Source: Coprinus comatus
Taxonomy: Eukaryota; Basidiomycota; Agaricomycetes; Agaricales; Agaricaceae
NCBI GenBank assembly: GCA_034638255.1
Contig: JAWPGT010000083.1
Span: forward strand, 1-64,000
Reading direction: 5' to 3'
Length of the DNA: 64,000 bases
The notes below the pieces were generated by a model, which worked only from the letters and a program-made list of their open reading frames with translations, ran no database searches and was not told the DNA's origin. Positions 35,176-46,387 of this stretch are shown piece after piece; within the stretch, counting starts at the first letter, position 1, and each line of letters opens with the position of its first letter. Both the position numbers and the translations under genes were made by a program.

Positions 35176-35507
35176 CTAATTTTTTTTTTTCAATTTTTCG
35201 AATTTCTCTAATCTAAAAGTGTACAAAATTCAGATTAATTCATTCCTATTGCCTATCATAATAATAATGGATACATATATATGTACAAAGGGTGGTACAG
35301 ATATATGTGCCAAGTAAGATACATACATATGTACCTATCTGAAACAACTAGTGGTATCCATTTATAACAACTAGTGGTACCTATTTGTTACCACTTTTGG
35401 TTAGTCAGCTACCTGAAGCTTCAAGGCCTACGTAAGTCCACCTATTATTCAATAAATGTATAGTACGATTAACAATATCTTAAACTACAGCATCCTCGAT
35501 AAAGTCT

Positions 35508-36840
35508 CAGCTCCTGAAGCATTCTACTAGCCTGGAGGAAGCACTTGAAATCCTTGAAGCATTGGAACAGTGCTTCACAAAAGACATCATTGATTCATGG
35601 AAGAAGATGGAGAGCAACCCCCCTAAGGATTCAAAAGGTAATCCTCTCAGCATTTACCAGGCAATGCTTGTTGATGGTATGACAAAGTTGCTATCAAATT
35701 ATGACATCATCTGATCTCCTATCATAGTGCCATCACAAAGTCTCAATCAACACAATTACTCAAGAGTAACGCTGCCGGAACCCAGCTGAACTCAAGTCCT
35801 GACTTTGTCCAGCTAATTGAACAAGCTTTGAAACTTGAAATTGATCAGTGAGTACAATTTTATTTATTCCAACATTTGAATATCTATTCTAATGAAATTA
35901 TACCTCAGACATAGGTTAAAATGCAAGTTATCATCAGAAGGAAATACATTATCATCCAAACCATTAGATCTTGAATGCACAGCCTTCCGAACAGCATTTC
36001 TACAATGGTTACATGAATTCCGGGCTCTTTGTCCTGAGATTGACTTGGAATTGAATGGAAACATACCACCTGAACAACAAATCATACCCTTCCCCTCCTG
36101 TGACCACCTCTACCAGAAGATTGACCCCAAAACATCACCTCAACTTCAAGCACTGATCAATATTGAATCACATCTTCAATTGGGTCAAGTGTATGATGCC
36201 ATCGAGGAATTGCGTATAACCATACATATGTCAAACATGCAGTTCATCAGAAAAAAAGAACACATCCGAGGCATCCATTCCAATACGCATGTGAATTCCA
36301 TCTTGATTAAGCTCGAGGCCAAGAAGAATATTCATGCCCAGCAATATCGGTTTGCATATCAAGCATTATGCAATCTTGGCAAAATTTCTTCTACATCTGA
36401 ACTCAAACCTTTACTGCAAACAGAGCTCTGGGGTAAGAATATGACAGGATTGGCACAAATTGGAGATTCGAAGAAGAAGGAGCCTTGGTTCTGGGTTGTT
36501 GGGAAACCACAGGGGATGTCAAATGATGCTTGGGTTTTGGAATGTGAGTTTTTTTTTATCATATTGGTGTCTTATGGAAGCTGATTGTTATTCATTTGCA
36601 GTGGATCGAGTTCGGTGGTTTAGGACAAGAGCTAGCGTAGATCGTCTCCAAGAAGAGGTGGAGATATTAACTGAAGAATTCCGAAGAACTGAAAGATCAC
36701 ATATGAAGTGGGCTTCATTGTGGAAGGAAATTGCTAATTCCCATCATTGTAGATACAGTTGTCAGTCATGGACTGCGGTGTTATGCCTACAAGCAAGTAT
36801 TTGTGTATGAACGACTTGCTGAAAAGGTCCAAGACAGTTG
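35508..36840 (+). pseudogene. KDZ-type transposase, C-terminal remnant
   Basis: Coding blocks with short introns match the C-terminal layout of basidiomycete KDZ transposases: an acidic SLEEALEILEALEQ helix and DSWKKMESNP (35508-35714), SPDFVQLIEQALKLE joined across an intron (35848-35908) to HRLKCKLSSEGNTL, then GQVYDAIEELR, the EPWFWVVGKP motif, and, after a second intron (about 36548-36600), DRVRWFRTRASVDRLQEEVE and ILTEEFRRTE. The N-terminal catalytic core is absent, and a TGA at 35712 breaks the first block. It lies just outside the right TIR of the 31329-35415 element, reading away from it. KDZ assignment is by remembered motif pattern. Confidence 0.62.
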
Positions 36841-37159
36841 GAAATCCGTCAGGCCTCTGTAATTTCTTTTTTTTTTTTTTTTTTGTTTTTTGATAACTTG
36901 TTAAATTAATCTAATTCATTGAATTAATCCAACTCTTCTGATTAATCCAACCAACTGACCCATTCACTCATTAATTTGACCAACCTAATTATTTAGAATT
37001 ACATTTAATACTATTATTTGGTTCATCCAATTAATCAGATGAATCTTAGAATCGGACATGGTGAAATCACCTGCAAATCCAATCGGTGTGTCTGGCATTT
37101 TTACCTGTGTCCAATTTTAATCCTACTTCAGTCCCTGCCCCTCATGCCATTCAGCATTC
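36841..37159. other. no gene recognised
   Basis: AT-rich DNA with a T-run near 36870-36885 and repeated TTAATCCAA/TTAATTTGA-like motifs. Nothing else could be assigned. Confidence 0.5.
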
Positions 37160-37378
37160 ACAGCATCTACCATGGCAACCTCTGTTCTGAAGACTGGGCT
37201 TCCTTTTTGTAGTAGTAGTATATAATGTAGTGCCTTGGCGAGTAAATCCCTAACTCTTTCTCTTTGGATTTCCTCGTCAGGTATGTTGTACTGTCTATGT
37301 TTGTATTTCTGACCTAATAAACTTTGGATTTCCTCATCAGATGTCATGCCGCTGTTGCCAACCTTGAGTCACCCTTAC
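37160..37378 (+). repeat. diverged LTR remnant related to gypsy-1
   Basis: It shares GTAGTATATAATGTAG, CCCTAACTCTTTCTCTTTGG, ATTTCCTCGTCAGGTATGTT and the end GAGTCACCCTTACA with the 3' two thirds of the gypsy-1 LTR. The start is not resolved. Confidence 0.65.
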
Positions 37379-37382
37379 AGTA

Positions 37383-38010
37383 CCCATATGTGGGGTCAGG
37401 GTTTTTCATCATGTTGAGGGATGGCACTGAAACCTGAGAGGGCAAAAGTTTCTATTTTTATCCTTCTAATGTTTTAGCCTTTCGTTCAAGACCTTGTGCT
37501 CTATTTTGTTTCTGCTGTTTTTCTGTTTGATATCTGATCATGTACTTAATGGTCAATTTTCACTTTTTTTTACTTTCCCTCAGTCATTACCATTATGTCT
37601 AATGTCTAAGGTGAGCATTCTTAGTGGCTATTATACCTTTCTTTATCTAACATGATGACTTGTTATATTTAGATATATCTGAAAACATATGAACTTTGAA
37701 TACATGTCAGATAAGAAAGCATAAAGGCCATAATAGAAAGCTCCTCAGATGTTAGACACAATGGTAACAACTGAGGAAAGTGAAAGGTGAAAATTTGGCC
37801 TTTATGTACATGATCAGAAATCAAACAAATGGAATGAAAACCACAAATTCAAGCATGAGGCAAAAACAAAGGCTAAACATTTGATGACCAAAATAGAAAC
37901 TTCAACTGCCCATCCTGGTTTCAGTGCTATCCCTCAACACTAATGAAAACTCATGGATTGACCTAACCTGCAAACCTGCAGGTTGATGGTTTGACCCCAA
38001 CCTACTGACA
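37383..38010. mobile_element. fold-back element with long imperfect inverted arms
   Basis: The arm at about 37385-37655 reappears as its complement at about 37715-38010; for example GTTGAGGGATGGCACTGAAA, GTTTCTATTTT, TGATCATGTAC and TTACCATTATGTCTAA all have complements in mirror order. Only about 60 bp separates the arms. No coding capacity was seen. Confidence 0.65.
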
Positions 38011-39539
38011 ATCCTGGTCTCTGAATACCAACAATATACAATTCACACCAACTATTAAGGTTATGGGCAAATTTCCATAAAAAGCAATAGATTTATACAT
38101 ATTAAGCATTAAAGCAATATAAAGAAGAAGAAAAAAACTTTGAATAAGAAGTTGTGCTTCTTCTTATCCAAAGTCAAAAAAAAAAAAAGAAAAAAAAAGT
38201 TTTTAAATCTAGTGTCTGCACAAACACTAGATCCAAAAACAATAAGAAATGTATGTAAAAAAAAAAAACTACAAGTTAGGAATACTCTACATAGGTCAAA
38301 AAATCTGGAATAACATACTCAAACTTGTTAGCAGATTGGATTTTGAGTATTGAAAACATACCAAGATAGAAATCAAGTAAGCCAGGCATTGAAATGCAAA
38401 ATCCAAATGGTCACGAACTTAGAAAGTAATCAACAAGTTAAATGAACAAAGTTTCAAGAAATCATACCTTGCTAGTATGAATATTTGAGAATGGGAGTGC
38501 TGAATTGCAACAAGATAGGGATGATGAAAGTGAAATTGTAATGGTGTATGGATAAACCTGGAAAGAGATAATCAATGGGTTGAATGAAGTAAGTTCAAAA
38601 CAATCAATTCATACCTTGTTAGGTGGAATGATTCCAAATGAATGGGAGGTGATGTCCATTTGGAGAGAGTATGTGAGCAGTTGGATGAGCTTGTATATGG
38701 TGTGAACTTCGAAGCATACAAAATTATTTAAATGGATTAGCTATGACTCATTTTAGAATTCAAGAACTTACTGGAAAGAAATGGAGGGGTGAACCGTGAA
38801 TCTGGTGATACCAGAAGGTGAAACCATGAATTACCTAGAAGAGTCACATTAACGGTAACCTCATGCAGGTAGCAAAAGTGGAACTTACGAGTTTGAACTT
38901 TGAAATCTCTGGATTGGGAATTGCAAATGGGAAAACATGGTGCTGAGCCATGTACTGGTAGGTGGCAAGCTCTACCTCTCACAATGGTACTAACCAAAGT
39001 ACAGACACCAGCCCTATGTTTCTGAAATAAGCAGCAAGTCCATACATAAGGTTGAAAGTCCACACAATACCTCTGCTAAAGCAAGAGGGAACCAATCCAC
39101 GCGTTCACCAGGTACCGCATGTGTAAAAGAGTCTAGCTGGTGCCCTGGCCACTGACACTGGCCTTATCTCAAAACACAACAAAGGGCCTCCTCCTGGATG
39201 GTTGGGGGAAAGATTGGGGGTGTGAGTTGTCCGTTTGAGCCAAAATATATGCCCACGTTACAAATGCAACCAAATATGGCATCCCTGTTCAGGGAAGAAT
39301 GGCGGGCATTCAGACTTATATTTCAATGTTAGATATCTTGATTCTGACATGAGCTCTGACCACATGTGCTTGTAATATGAGTAAAGAAGGGACTAATAAT
39401 ATTCATGAGATATCTACTTAACTACTACAACATGAACTATAATGAAAACTCATTTGGTCACTAAGTTTGAAGAAGTAGACGGAATTACATGAGTTGAGGT
39501 GATGACCTCGTGGATAGTATTTGGAAGGGGAACAAGAAC
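38011..39539. other. no gene recognised
   Basis: AT-rich with A-runs near 38130-38270. The short ORFs have no recognisable motif. Confidence 0.5.
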
Positions 39540-39805
39540 ATGAGAGAGAGAGAGAGCATGAGAAAGCAAGAACAAATGAGAGAGCGAGAGTGTGTGCATG
39601 AGAGATGATGAGAGAGAGTGAGAGAGCGAGTGTGTGCATGAGAGAGCGAGTGTGAGAAAGCGAGAGTGTGTGCATGGGAGATGGCGAGAGAGAGACCAAG
39701 AGTGAGAGCATGAGAGTAAGAGCATGGGATTGAGAGTGCGAGATTGAGAGTGCGAGATTGAGAGTGCGAGATTGAGAGTGCGAGATTGAGAGTGCGAGAT
39801 TGAGT
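39540..39805. repeat. GAGAGTG-type minisatellite with a 14-bp core
   Basis: A purine-rich repeat region (GAGAGAGTGAGAGAGCG motifs) ends in about five tandem copies of TTGAGAGTGCGAGA (39730-39804). The Ser/His/Leu-rich ORFs on the minus strand are a by-product of the repeat. Confidence 0.75.
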
Positions 39806-39841
39806 GACAGGTTGAGTGTGTAAATATGTAACTGAGCAGCG

Positions 39842-40356
39842 GTGGATCGATCACCCAGTGACGATGACCTGCAAACCCATGAACAAGACACGATCTTAGC
39901 TAGAACAAGGACATATGCCGTAGGTCACCACACTGAACACGCAAAACCATCCAAGCGAATGGAGGTCACAACACCACAACCCACAATCCCTTTGCAAACG
40001 AGTCACTCGACACCAGTGGTGTTTGTACCAGAATGAATGACCAGTGGAATAAGATGGAATATAAGAGGAAGTCATCCATTCGCTTCGCCATCATCTTCAC
40101 CCAGGACAAGGACAGCATTACTCCTTAAGCCGAAAGATTGGGCAGGGTGATCACACCAGACTTGCTGGAACAAAATACCAGAAATGCCATCCTAGCCGCA
40201 CTGGTATCAACCCTAGAGGCTGTGAACCCCACAGCAGATCTCATCCTTGAGAACAGCCCAATAAACATCATAAGCCAAGTAACAACACAGTGGAACACGA
40301 ACAAGGACAATGACTGGACCTACCAACTGTTTGCACCACCAAGTTCCTGTAATTGA
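39842..40356 (+). pseudogene. degenerate coding fragment, possibly RNase H-like
   Basis: Two open segments (39842-40036 and 40138-40356) are separated by stops. The second, with TRNAILAALVSTLEAVNPTA followed by an NIISQVTTQWNTNKDNDWTY segment, loosely resembles the helix and TD.xxVI..LT..W..N.W region of type I RNase H. The acidic catalytic residues are not convincing. It could be part of a decayed retroelement or an unrelated protein. Confidence 0.25.
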
Positions 40357-40457
40357 TAGTATAACAAATGCGGATGCAATTTGTTACATGTTGAACAGAA
40401 AGAGAAGCGTCAGTTGCTGGAAGAAATAAGTGATATGGATAGCGCTCACCAGTGATG

Positions 40458-40930
40458 TGTTACGAGTCCACCCAAACCACCGGCTCGTACCACCACCACC
40501 GAGGAAGACTTGTTCGCCATCTTCCCCGAACTCATTCCCAATGACGACACCATGGACGACTCCACCTGACATACCATTCCCCAGTGACATCACCATGACA
40601 TCACTATGACCTAACATCAAACTAAGTATGAGACTCCACTTATGCTTAGAAGTCTGCATTTCCCCAGCTCCAGCATTAGTTATCTGTTTCGTCATTTTAC
40701 TCCTGTTGACTAATCTTTCATTGTATATGGAGTAAATAGTCCCTGACCCCAATGTCTCACCTACTCCTGTTGACAGTTCTAGCATTGTGTATGGAGTAGA
40801 TTATAAAGCGATGACGAGTATTTAGGATATACATAGTTAGTAGCTATTATTAGGTACATACCTAGAATAGTATAAATACTTGCTGTATTAGATGATTAAA
40901 GCCTTAAGCTTTAATCTCTTCTGTTGTATC
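40458..40930 (+). repeat. solo LTR of the gypsy-3 family, left part (split by gypsy-2)
   Basis: Starts TGTTACGAGTCC and is interrupted after GTATC (40926-40930) by gypsy-2; the remainder is at 49057-49208. The total of 625 bp equals the related LTR at 49832-50456. TATAAATA is at 40871. The outer flanks (TGATG and CAAAC) do not match. Confidence 0.85.
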
Positions 40931-41460
40931 TGTTACGGTTTCATATTTATCACAACTAATCATTAGAACTAATGATGGACGATAGTGTACTTTCTCTTAC
41001 TCGTTTCACATAGCCTTGGACTACTGTTTCATATAGCCTCGGACTAGTACTTTCTACGGACTTCCACTTGTCGTTTCACTCACTGTTTCAGCTGTAGATA
41101 GTTTCACTCTCCTGTCTTACATGTATCAAGCATAGCCTACAACCTGTACTCGTAGTTGTATAAATACATGGACAGCGACAGAGATTAAGCTTCAGCTTAA
41201 TACTCGTTGCCTCTCTTGTTCTCCCTGCTATCTCACTCTCTGTCCTCTGCCTGATAACCCCAGAACTCGGAGTCAGCTCTAACTCTTGCACGAACGACTT
41301 ATTAGTAAGGAACACCTGTGATCTACAGTCTGAGTACTGTGGAGGTCGTCCCCTGAAAGTAGTCTCAGTAAGAGTAGACGTTCTCCTCCTACGAGCACCT
41401 TGAAGAGGTCCATCGTAGCATCGTCTATACCGAAACGGAGGTATAGGCAAGATCATAACA
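40931..41460 (+). repeat. 5' LTR of gypsy-2
   Basis: TGTTACGGTTT..GATCATAACA, 530 bp. TATAAATA is at 41159; the predicted RNA start, AGCTTAATAC, is at 41194. Confidence 0.93.
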
Positions 41461-41462
41461 TT

Positions 41463-41472
41463 GTATTAAGCT
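41463..41472 (+). promoter_or_regulatory. self-priming primer-binding site of gypsy-2
   Basis: GTATTAAGCT starts 2 nt after the LTR and is the exact complement of AGCTTAATAC at 41194-41203, 35 nt after the TATA box. Confidence 0.68.
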
Positions 41473-41784
41473 ACAACTCGACGAATCCCTAAACCGGATA
41501 TCTGTCATCGTCTTCCTCCGCGAACCTCTAACCCAGGTCTCTGCACTCGTCACCCTCCCCAACCCAACTCCGTGCAAACTCCTAATCAGAGTCTCTGCAA
41601 CCCCTTGCTTTTATCCCTTTGACAACCGCCTAACCCGCAACCGTCATTATTTGGGAAATTAGCACCAACCCTCACGCATAGGATCAAGATCCGGGCTGAT
41701 AACATACCTCGCCGTCGAGCAGGACTACCTTAAGCAAGTAGTGGCTGAGAACATACCCTCTTAAAGAAGAAGGGCTGCCTTTAG

Positions 41785-42698
41785 CAAGCAGCACCCCAAG
41801 TTTCCACAATTGCCTCCCACCGAATTTCCTCTTCCACTCCCTCGTCTTCCAGACAACCACCCATATCCAGAGACGCAAACGAACAAGAACTAGTTGATCT
41901 CTTTGACTCCGCCGTACGAATCCCAGAGGTCAGCACAACCTTTGGAACTCCTTCAATCAGGAGGTACCTTCCACCCGGAATCAAACTTTCAAACGACCAA
42001 CAAAGTTGTCTTGTTGATACCTGGAAACGATTTCAAGAACTCAACGAAGCAGGAAGTTCTCAAATCGCTGCCGACATCCACTACATCTTCCGATTCCTAC
42101 TACCCTATAAATCCACCTCACTTCTTATCCGAGTCAACACCTACGACCTATACCTGGTAGTTGACGGACTCTATCAACCCACCGTTGAAAACCCCAATCT
42201 CACAACCGATATCGAAGTCGACAAAACCAAAACTCTATTCTACAGCAACGAACTCGCAAACCTCGTCCTCCAAAAAGCTATCAGAGACATAACTTCAACA
42301 TCTCCAAGTTACCCCAAGGAGAACCTATGGAGATTGATGCCGCTGGACGATATGATGATGATGAATACGAAGAAGTCAGAATCCCAGATTTCGACTCTTC
42401 CGATTCAGAAGAATCTGACGAAGAAAATGAAGCTGAATTAATTCTTGGAATGGTTCTTACGGAACGACAAAAGGAACGTCGTAGCCGAGGTGTCTGCTTC
42501 TCCTGTGGAAATGCTGGACATTTCTTCCGAGAATGCCCCAAACGTCAATCCTCATCCTCCAAACCCCGCAACAAGAAATCATCCTCATCAAACAGACCTT
42601 TCAAAAAGAAGAAGAAGAACAATGGAATTGACAAATTCCAAAGCTTCATGAAAGTGGCATCAACACTGATTGAAGATGAAGAAGATTTGAATTTTTAG
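41785..42698 (+). CDS. gag: gypsy-2 gag with CCHC zinc knuckle, no clear start
   Basis: The first frame is open from about 41785 (no ATG) to about 42320 and contains ELVDLFDSAVRIPEV and SQIAADIHYIFRFLLPY. The downstream frame (ATG 42327, open upstream through HNFNISKLPQGEP) gives the acidic stretch and the knuckle CFSCGNAGHFFRECPKR near 42500, then a Lys-rich tail ending at TAG 42696-42698. The two frames differ by one, so there is either a frameshift lesion near 42250-42300 or an unrecognised intron. Pol is in the -1 frame relative to the second part. Confidence 0.65.
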
Positions 42699-45600
42699 GC
42701 CGGGTTTTGCTTAAGGCGACAAGTCGAACCCATCCAGCCTCCGCTATCCTTTCGGTGATTCATGAAGACTCTCAAGACTCAGACAATCTCTCCCTTACAG
42801 ACGATGAATCGGACATTAGTACTACTCACTCCTCTACCTCAAAGACAATGGACATACCGGACCCTATTTATTCTCTCGAATCAGACAATTCACCGCCAGT
42901 GAACATTTCCGTTATTCCTCTTATCCTGTCCCACAACGAAAAATCTATTTATCTACCCATCTATCTTCAAAATCACTGCTCCCACCAGATCGCCACCCTC
43001 AATGCCCTGATTGATTCAGGAGCTCAAGGAAACTTCGTTTCCGAGAAAACCGCACGCTCCCTTAACCTCCAACGAATCCCTGTGGAACCCCCAATCGCTG
43101 TTACGAATGTTGATGGAACAGAAAACATCAGTGGAACAATCACTGAGAAAGTAGTTGTGGAATGTATCATTGATGGTCGAAACATCAAGACAGATGCCTA
43201 TGTTATTGGAATTGGAAAACACCCCGCCATTCTAGGGTTTTCCTTCTTGGAACAGTACAATCCCGACATTGATTGGACTGCCAAAACATTCCGATGGCGT
43301 TCACCATCTTCTAAAACCATCTCTTGCTCCCAACTAGAAAATTCCATCACAATCAACGAAGTCACCTGCTACAGTGAAGACCCAATTGATGTTCCCAAAA
43401 ACCTCCGCATTGCTGCACAATCGCTTCCCGATACCCTTGACACTGGATTGGCTGGCCGCTTCATACAAATCAATGCCAAAACTTCTGCATCCCAACTTAT
43501 ATCTCAAAAGCATGCAAAAGCCACATCTTCCGATCCAAAGGAAATAGTTCCTAGAACATTATGGAAATATCTTCCTGTCTTTGACAAGAAGGCCTCAGAA
43601 CGATTTCCTCCATCACGACCTTGTGATCATCGCATTGATCTAAAAGAAACCTTCACCCCAAAGTCTTACAAACCATATCGCCTTGCACCGGCTGAAATGG
43701 ATGAATTAAAGACCTTTCTTGACGAGAACCTAGCCAAAGGATATATCCGACCATCTAAATCTCCTATGGCATCACCATTCTTTTTCGTCAATAAGAAAGA
43801 TGGAAAGTCTCTTAGACCATGTCAAGATTATCGCTATCTCAATTCCCACACTGTGAAAAACGCCTATCCCATTCCTAATGTTAGCTCAATTATGGACCGC
43901 CTCCGTGGAGCTAAATACTTCACCAAAATGGACGTTCGTCTTGGATATAACAACGTTCGCATCTTTGATGGAGACCAATGGAAAGGAGCATTCAAAACTC
44001 CATTCGGTCTTTTCGAACCTACTGTTATGTTCTTTGGAATGACAAACTCTCCTGCAACGTTCCAGGCAATGATGGATCATATCTTCCGAGACCTCATTGA
44101 CAAACCTGGTTGTACAGCAGTTATTGTCTACATGGACGACATTCTCATTTTCTCTGATAACAAGCAAGATCTTAACAAGATGACTCTTGAAGTTCTAAAA
44201 AGAGTCCAAGAAAACGATCTTTATCTCAAGACCGAGAAATGCGAATTCGAGAAAACCTCCATAGAATTCCTAGGAATGACAATAAGCCAGAACAGTATCA
44301 CCATGTCTGAAGACAAACTGGCTGGAATCGCAGAATGGCCTATTCCAACATCACAACGCGAAGTTAGAAAGTTCTTAGGATTTGCGAACTTCTACCGAAA
44401 ATTCATCAAGAACTACGCCAATATCACCCGTCCTCTAAATGACCTTCTACGCAAATCGGTAGCATTTAAATGGACCCCAGAAGCAGAAGAAGCTTTTAAC
44501 ACTGTTAAGGACATGTTTGCGAACGGATCTATCCTTCTCACTCCCGATCCCCACAAACCATTCCATGTCGAAACAGATGCTTCTGACTTTGCAACGGGCG
44601 GTGTTCTATGTCAAACTGATGAAAATGGAGTTACAAGACCTTGTGCTTTCCGTTCTAAATCCCTTGGACCTGCGGAACGCAACTATCCCACTCCGGACAA
44701 AGAACTTCTTGCGATCAAACAAGCTTTTGATGACTGGCGCCACTACCTACTGGGATCACCGCATATAGTAACTGTGCACAGTGATCACAACAATCTCCGT
44801 TTTTGGCAAGATTCGCAGAAGCTGTCACGTCGTCAAGCTCGTACATGGGCTGAACTGCAGAAATACAACTTTGTGATAAAACACAAACCAGGAAAAGAAA
44901 TTCCTGCTGCAGATGCACTCTCTAGACGACCAGATCATAACTTTGACTCTGCCGAAGAAAATGTGGACATTGTGGTTTTACCAAACAAGCTATTCTTAAA
45001 CGCCACTTCAACTGAACCTGCCTTAATTGCCCAAGAACCCACTCTGAAGGAGAAACAACGGCTTCTAGCACAGTATCATGATCATCATTCCGCAGGACAC
45101 CCTGGAATAGATGAAACATTAAGATGAATTCAGTTAATAGTGAAATGGCCTGGAATGCGTGATTTCATTACCAACTATGTCAAAGCCTGTCCACAATGCC
45201 AACAATTCAAGATTGATCGGAATCCTGCAAAACCTCCATTCCAACCACTTCCTCCATCCGAATCCATGCGTGTTTTTGGCGATATAGCTATGGACTTAAT
45301 CACCGATCTCCCTCCTTGCGGAAAATTTGATTCTATATTATCCGTGATAGATCGCGGATTATCGAAGGGGATAATACTCTGTCCAATGTCAAAAACCTGC
45401 ACCTTTGCTGATATTTCGAAACTCCTGATCGACAATGTCTACAAACGGTTTGGTACCCCCAACACTATTGTCTCAGATCGTGATCCTCGTTTTGCTTCTA
45501 AAGCTGCCCAAAGGTTCTTTGAGATGCTCCAGATCAACTGGAAACCTTCTACGGCATACCATCCCCAAACAGATGGTGCGACAGAACGAGCTAATCAAGA

Positions 45601-46387
45601 GATTGAAACATATCTCTCGATCTACTGCAACAACCAACCAAACGACTGGGTCGACGCACTTCCACTTCTCGAATTCAGTTACAACTCCCGTCCCCATGCC
45701 GCCAACAAACGATCACCACTAGAAATTATGACTGGAACAAATCCACCATCCTTCCCCAATGTCATGGAAGAATCTGGTGCACCATCAGTCGATGATCATG
45801 TTCGAAAACTTGATCGTTTCAGACACGAAGCACTGCTAGCCTATCAATCCACAGCTAAAGTGATATCTTCTCGTGTCAAACGCCCTCATTATCCAACCTA
45901 TAATGAAGGGGATGAAGTTTATCTAAATGCGAAGAATCTTCCAATCCAATATCAGTCATCGAAGATCAAGCCGAAACGTCAAGGTCCCTTCAAGATCCTA
46001 AAACGCAAAGGACCTCTGACTTATCAACTTCTTCTACCAACTTCATGGAAGATCTATGATACGTTTCATGTGGCTCTGTTGAAACCCGCAGTTCAAAACG
46101 AGATCAACCCAAACAAGCCTTCCTCTGAAACCATCCCTGATCTGATAGATGGAGAAGAACACTGGGAAGTCGAAGCAATCATCAATCACAAAAGGAGTAG
46201 AAACAAGATGAAGTATTTGATCAAATGGAAGGGATTTCCTGACTCAGAGAATACTTGGGAACCAGAAAAGAATGTTTCAGATTCAGCAAAAGAACTGTTT
46301 GGAGAATACCAGAAGAACCATCGCCTTTCACTTAAAAGGGCTCCTCCAAAGAAGACACTCTCTACCCCCCCTCGCAGATATAAATGA
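42695..46387 (+). pseudogene. pol: gypsy-2 pol with chromodomain, one TGA
   Basis: The frame opens at the gag stop (-1 overlap at AATTTTTAGGC). Protease has ALIDSGAQGNFVS (about 43000). RT has FFVNKKDGKSLRP and YMDDILIF (about 44130). RNase H has HVETDASDFATGGVLCQ. A TGA at 45125-45127 splits the H2C2 region: HDHHSAGHPGIDETLR, stop, then PGMRD and CPQCQQFK. The integrase core has MDLITDLP, IVSDRDPRF and ATERANQEIE. A chromodomain (EEHWEVEAIINHKRSRNKM) closes the protein before TGA 46385-46387. Apart from the single TGA all catalytic motifs look intact. Confidence 0.88.

Larger units (their letters stand above)
31329..35415. mobile_element. 4.1-kb non-autonomous TIR transposon with palindromic subterminal repeats
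   Basis: The termini are long inverted repeats of about 250 bp: CAGGTAGCTGACTAACC and on at the left, with its complement ending at 35415. Inside each TIR is an array of about 52-bp units built from TAGTAGATT/TTGTACAAG palindromes (about ten units on the left, four on the right). There is no transposase ORF inside. A solo LTR, a telomere-like repeat and a small MITE-like unit lie in the interior. The flanks (copia-1 on the left, KDZ remnant on the right) share no direct repeat. Confidence 0.75.

Noticed and set aside
31321..35423. 8-bp target duplication for the 31329-35415 element
   Set aside because: TGATCTTG and AAGCTTCA do not match; the flanks are different elements.
39418..39891. Long Ser/His/Leu-rich ORFs on the minus strand
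   Set aside because: They are translations of a purine-rich minisatellite in several frames.
41088..41456. Minus-strand ORF of 122 codons, repeated at 48679-49047
   Set aside because: Entirely within the gypsy-2 LTRs; there is no motif, and the old solo LTR copy is broken.
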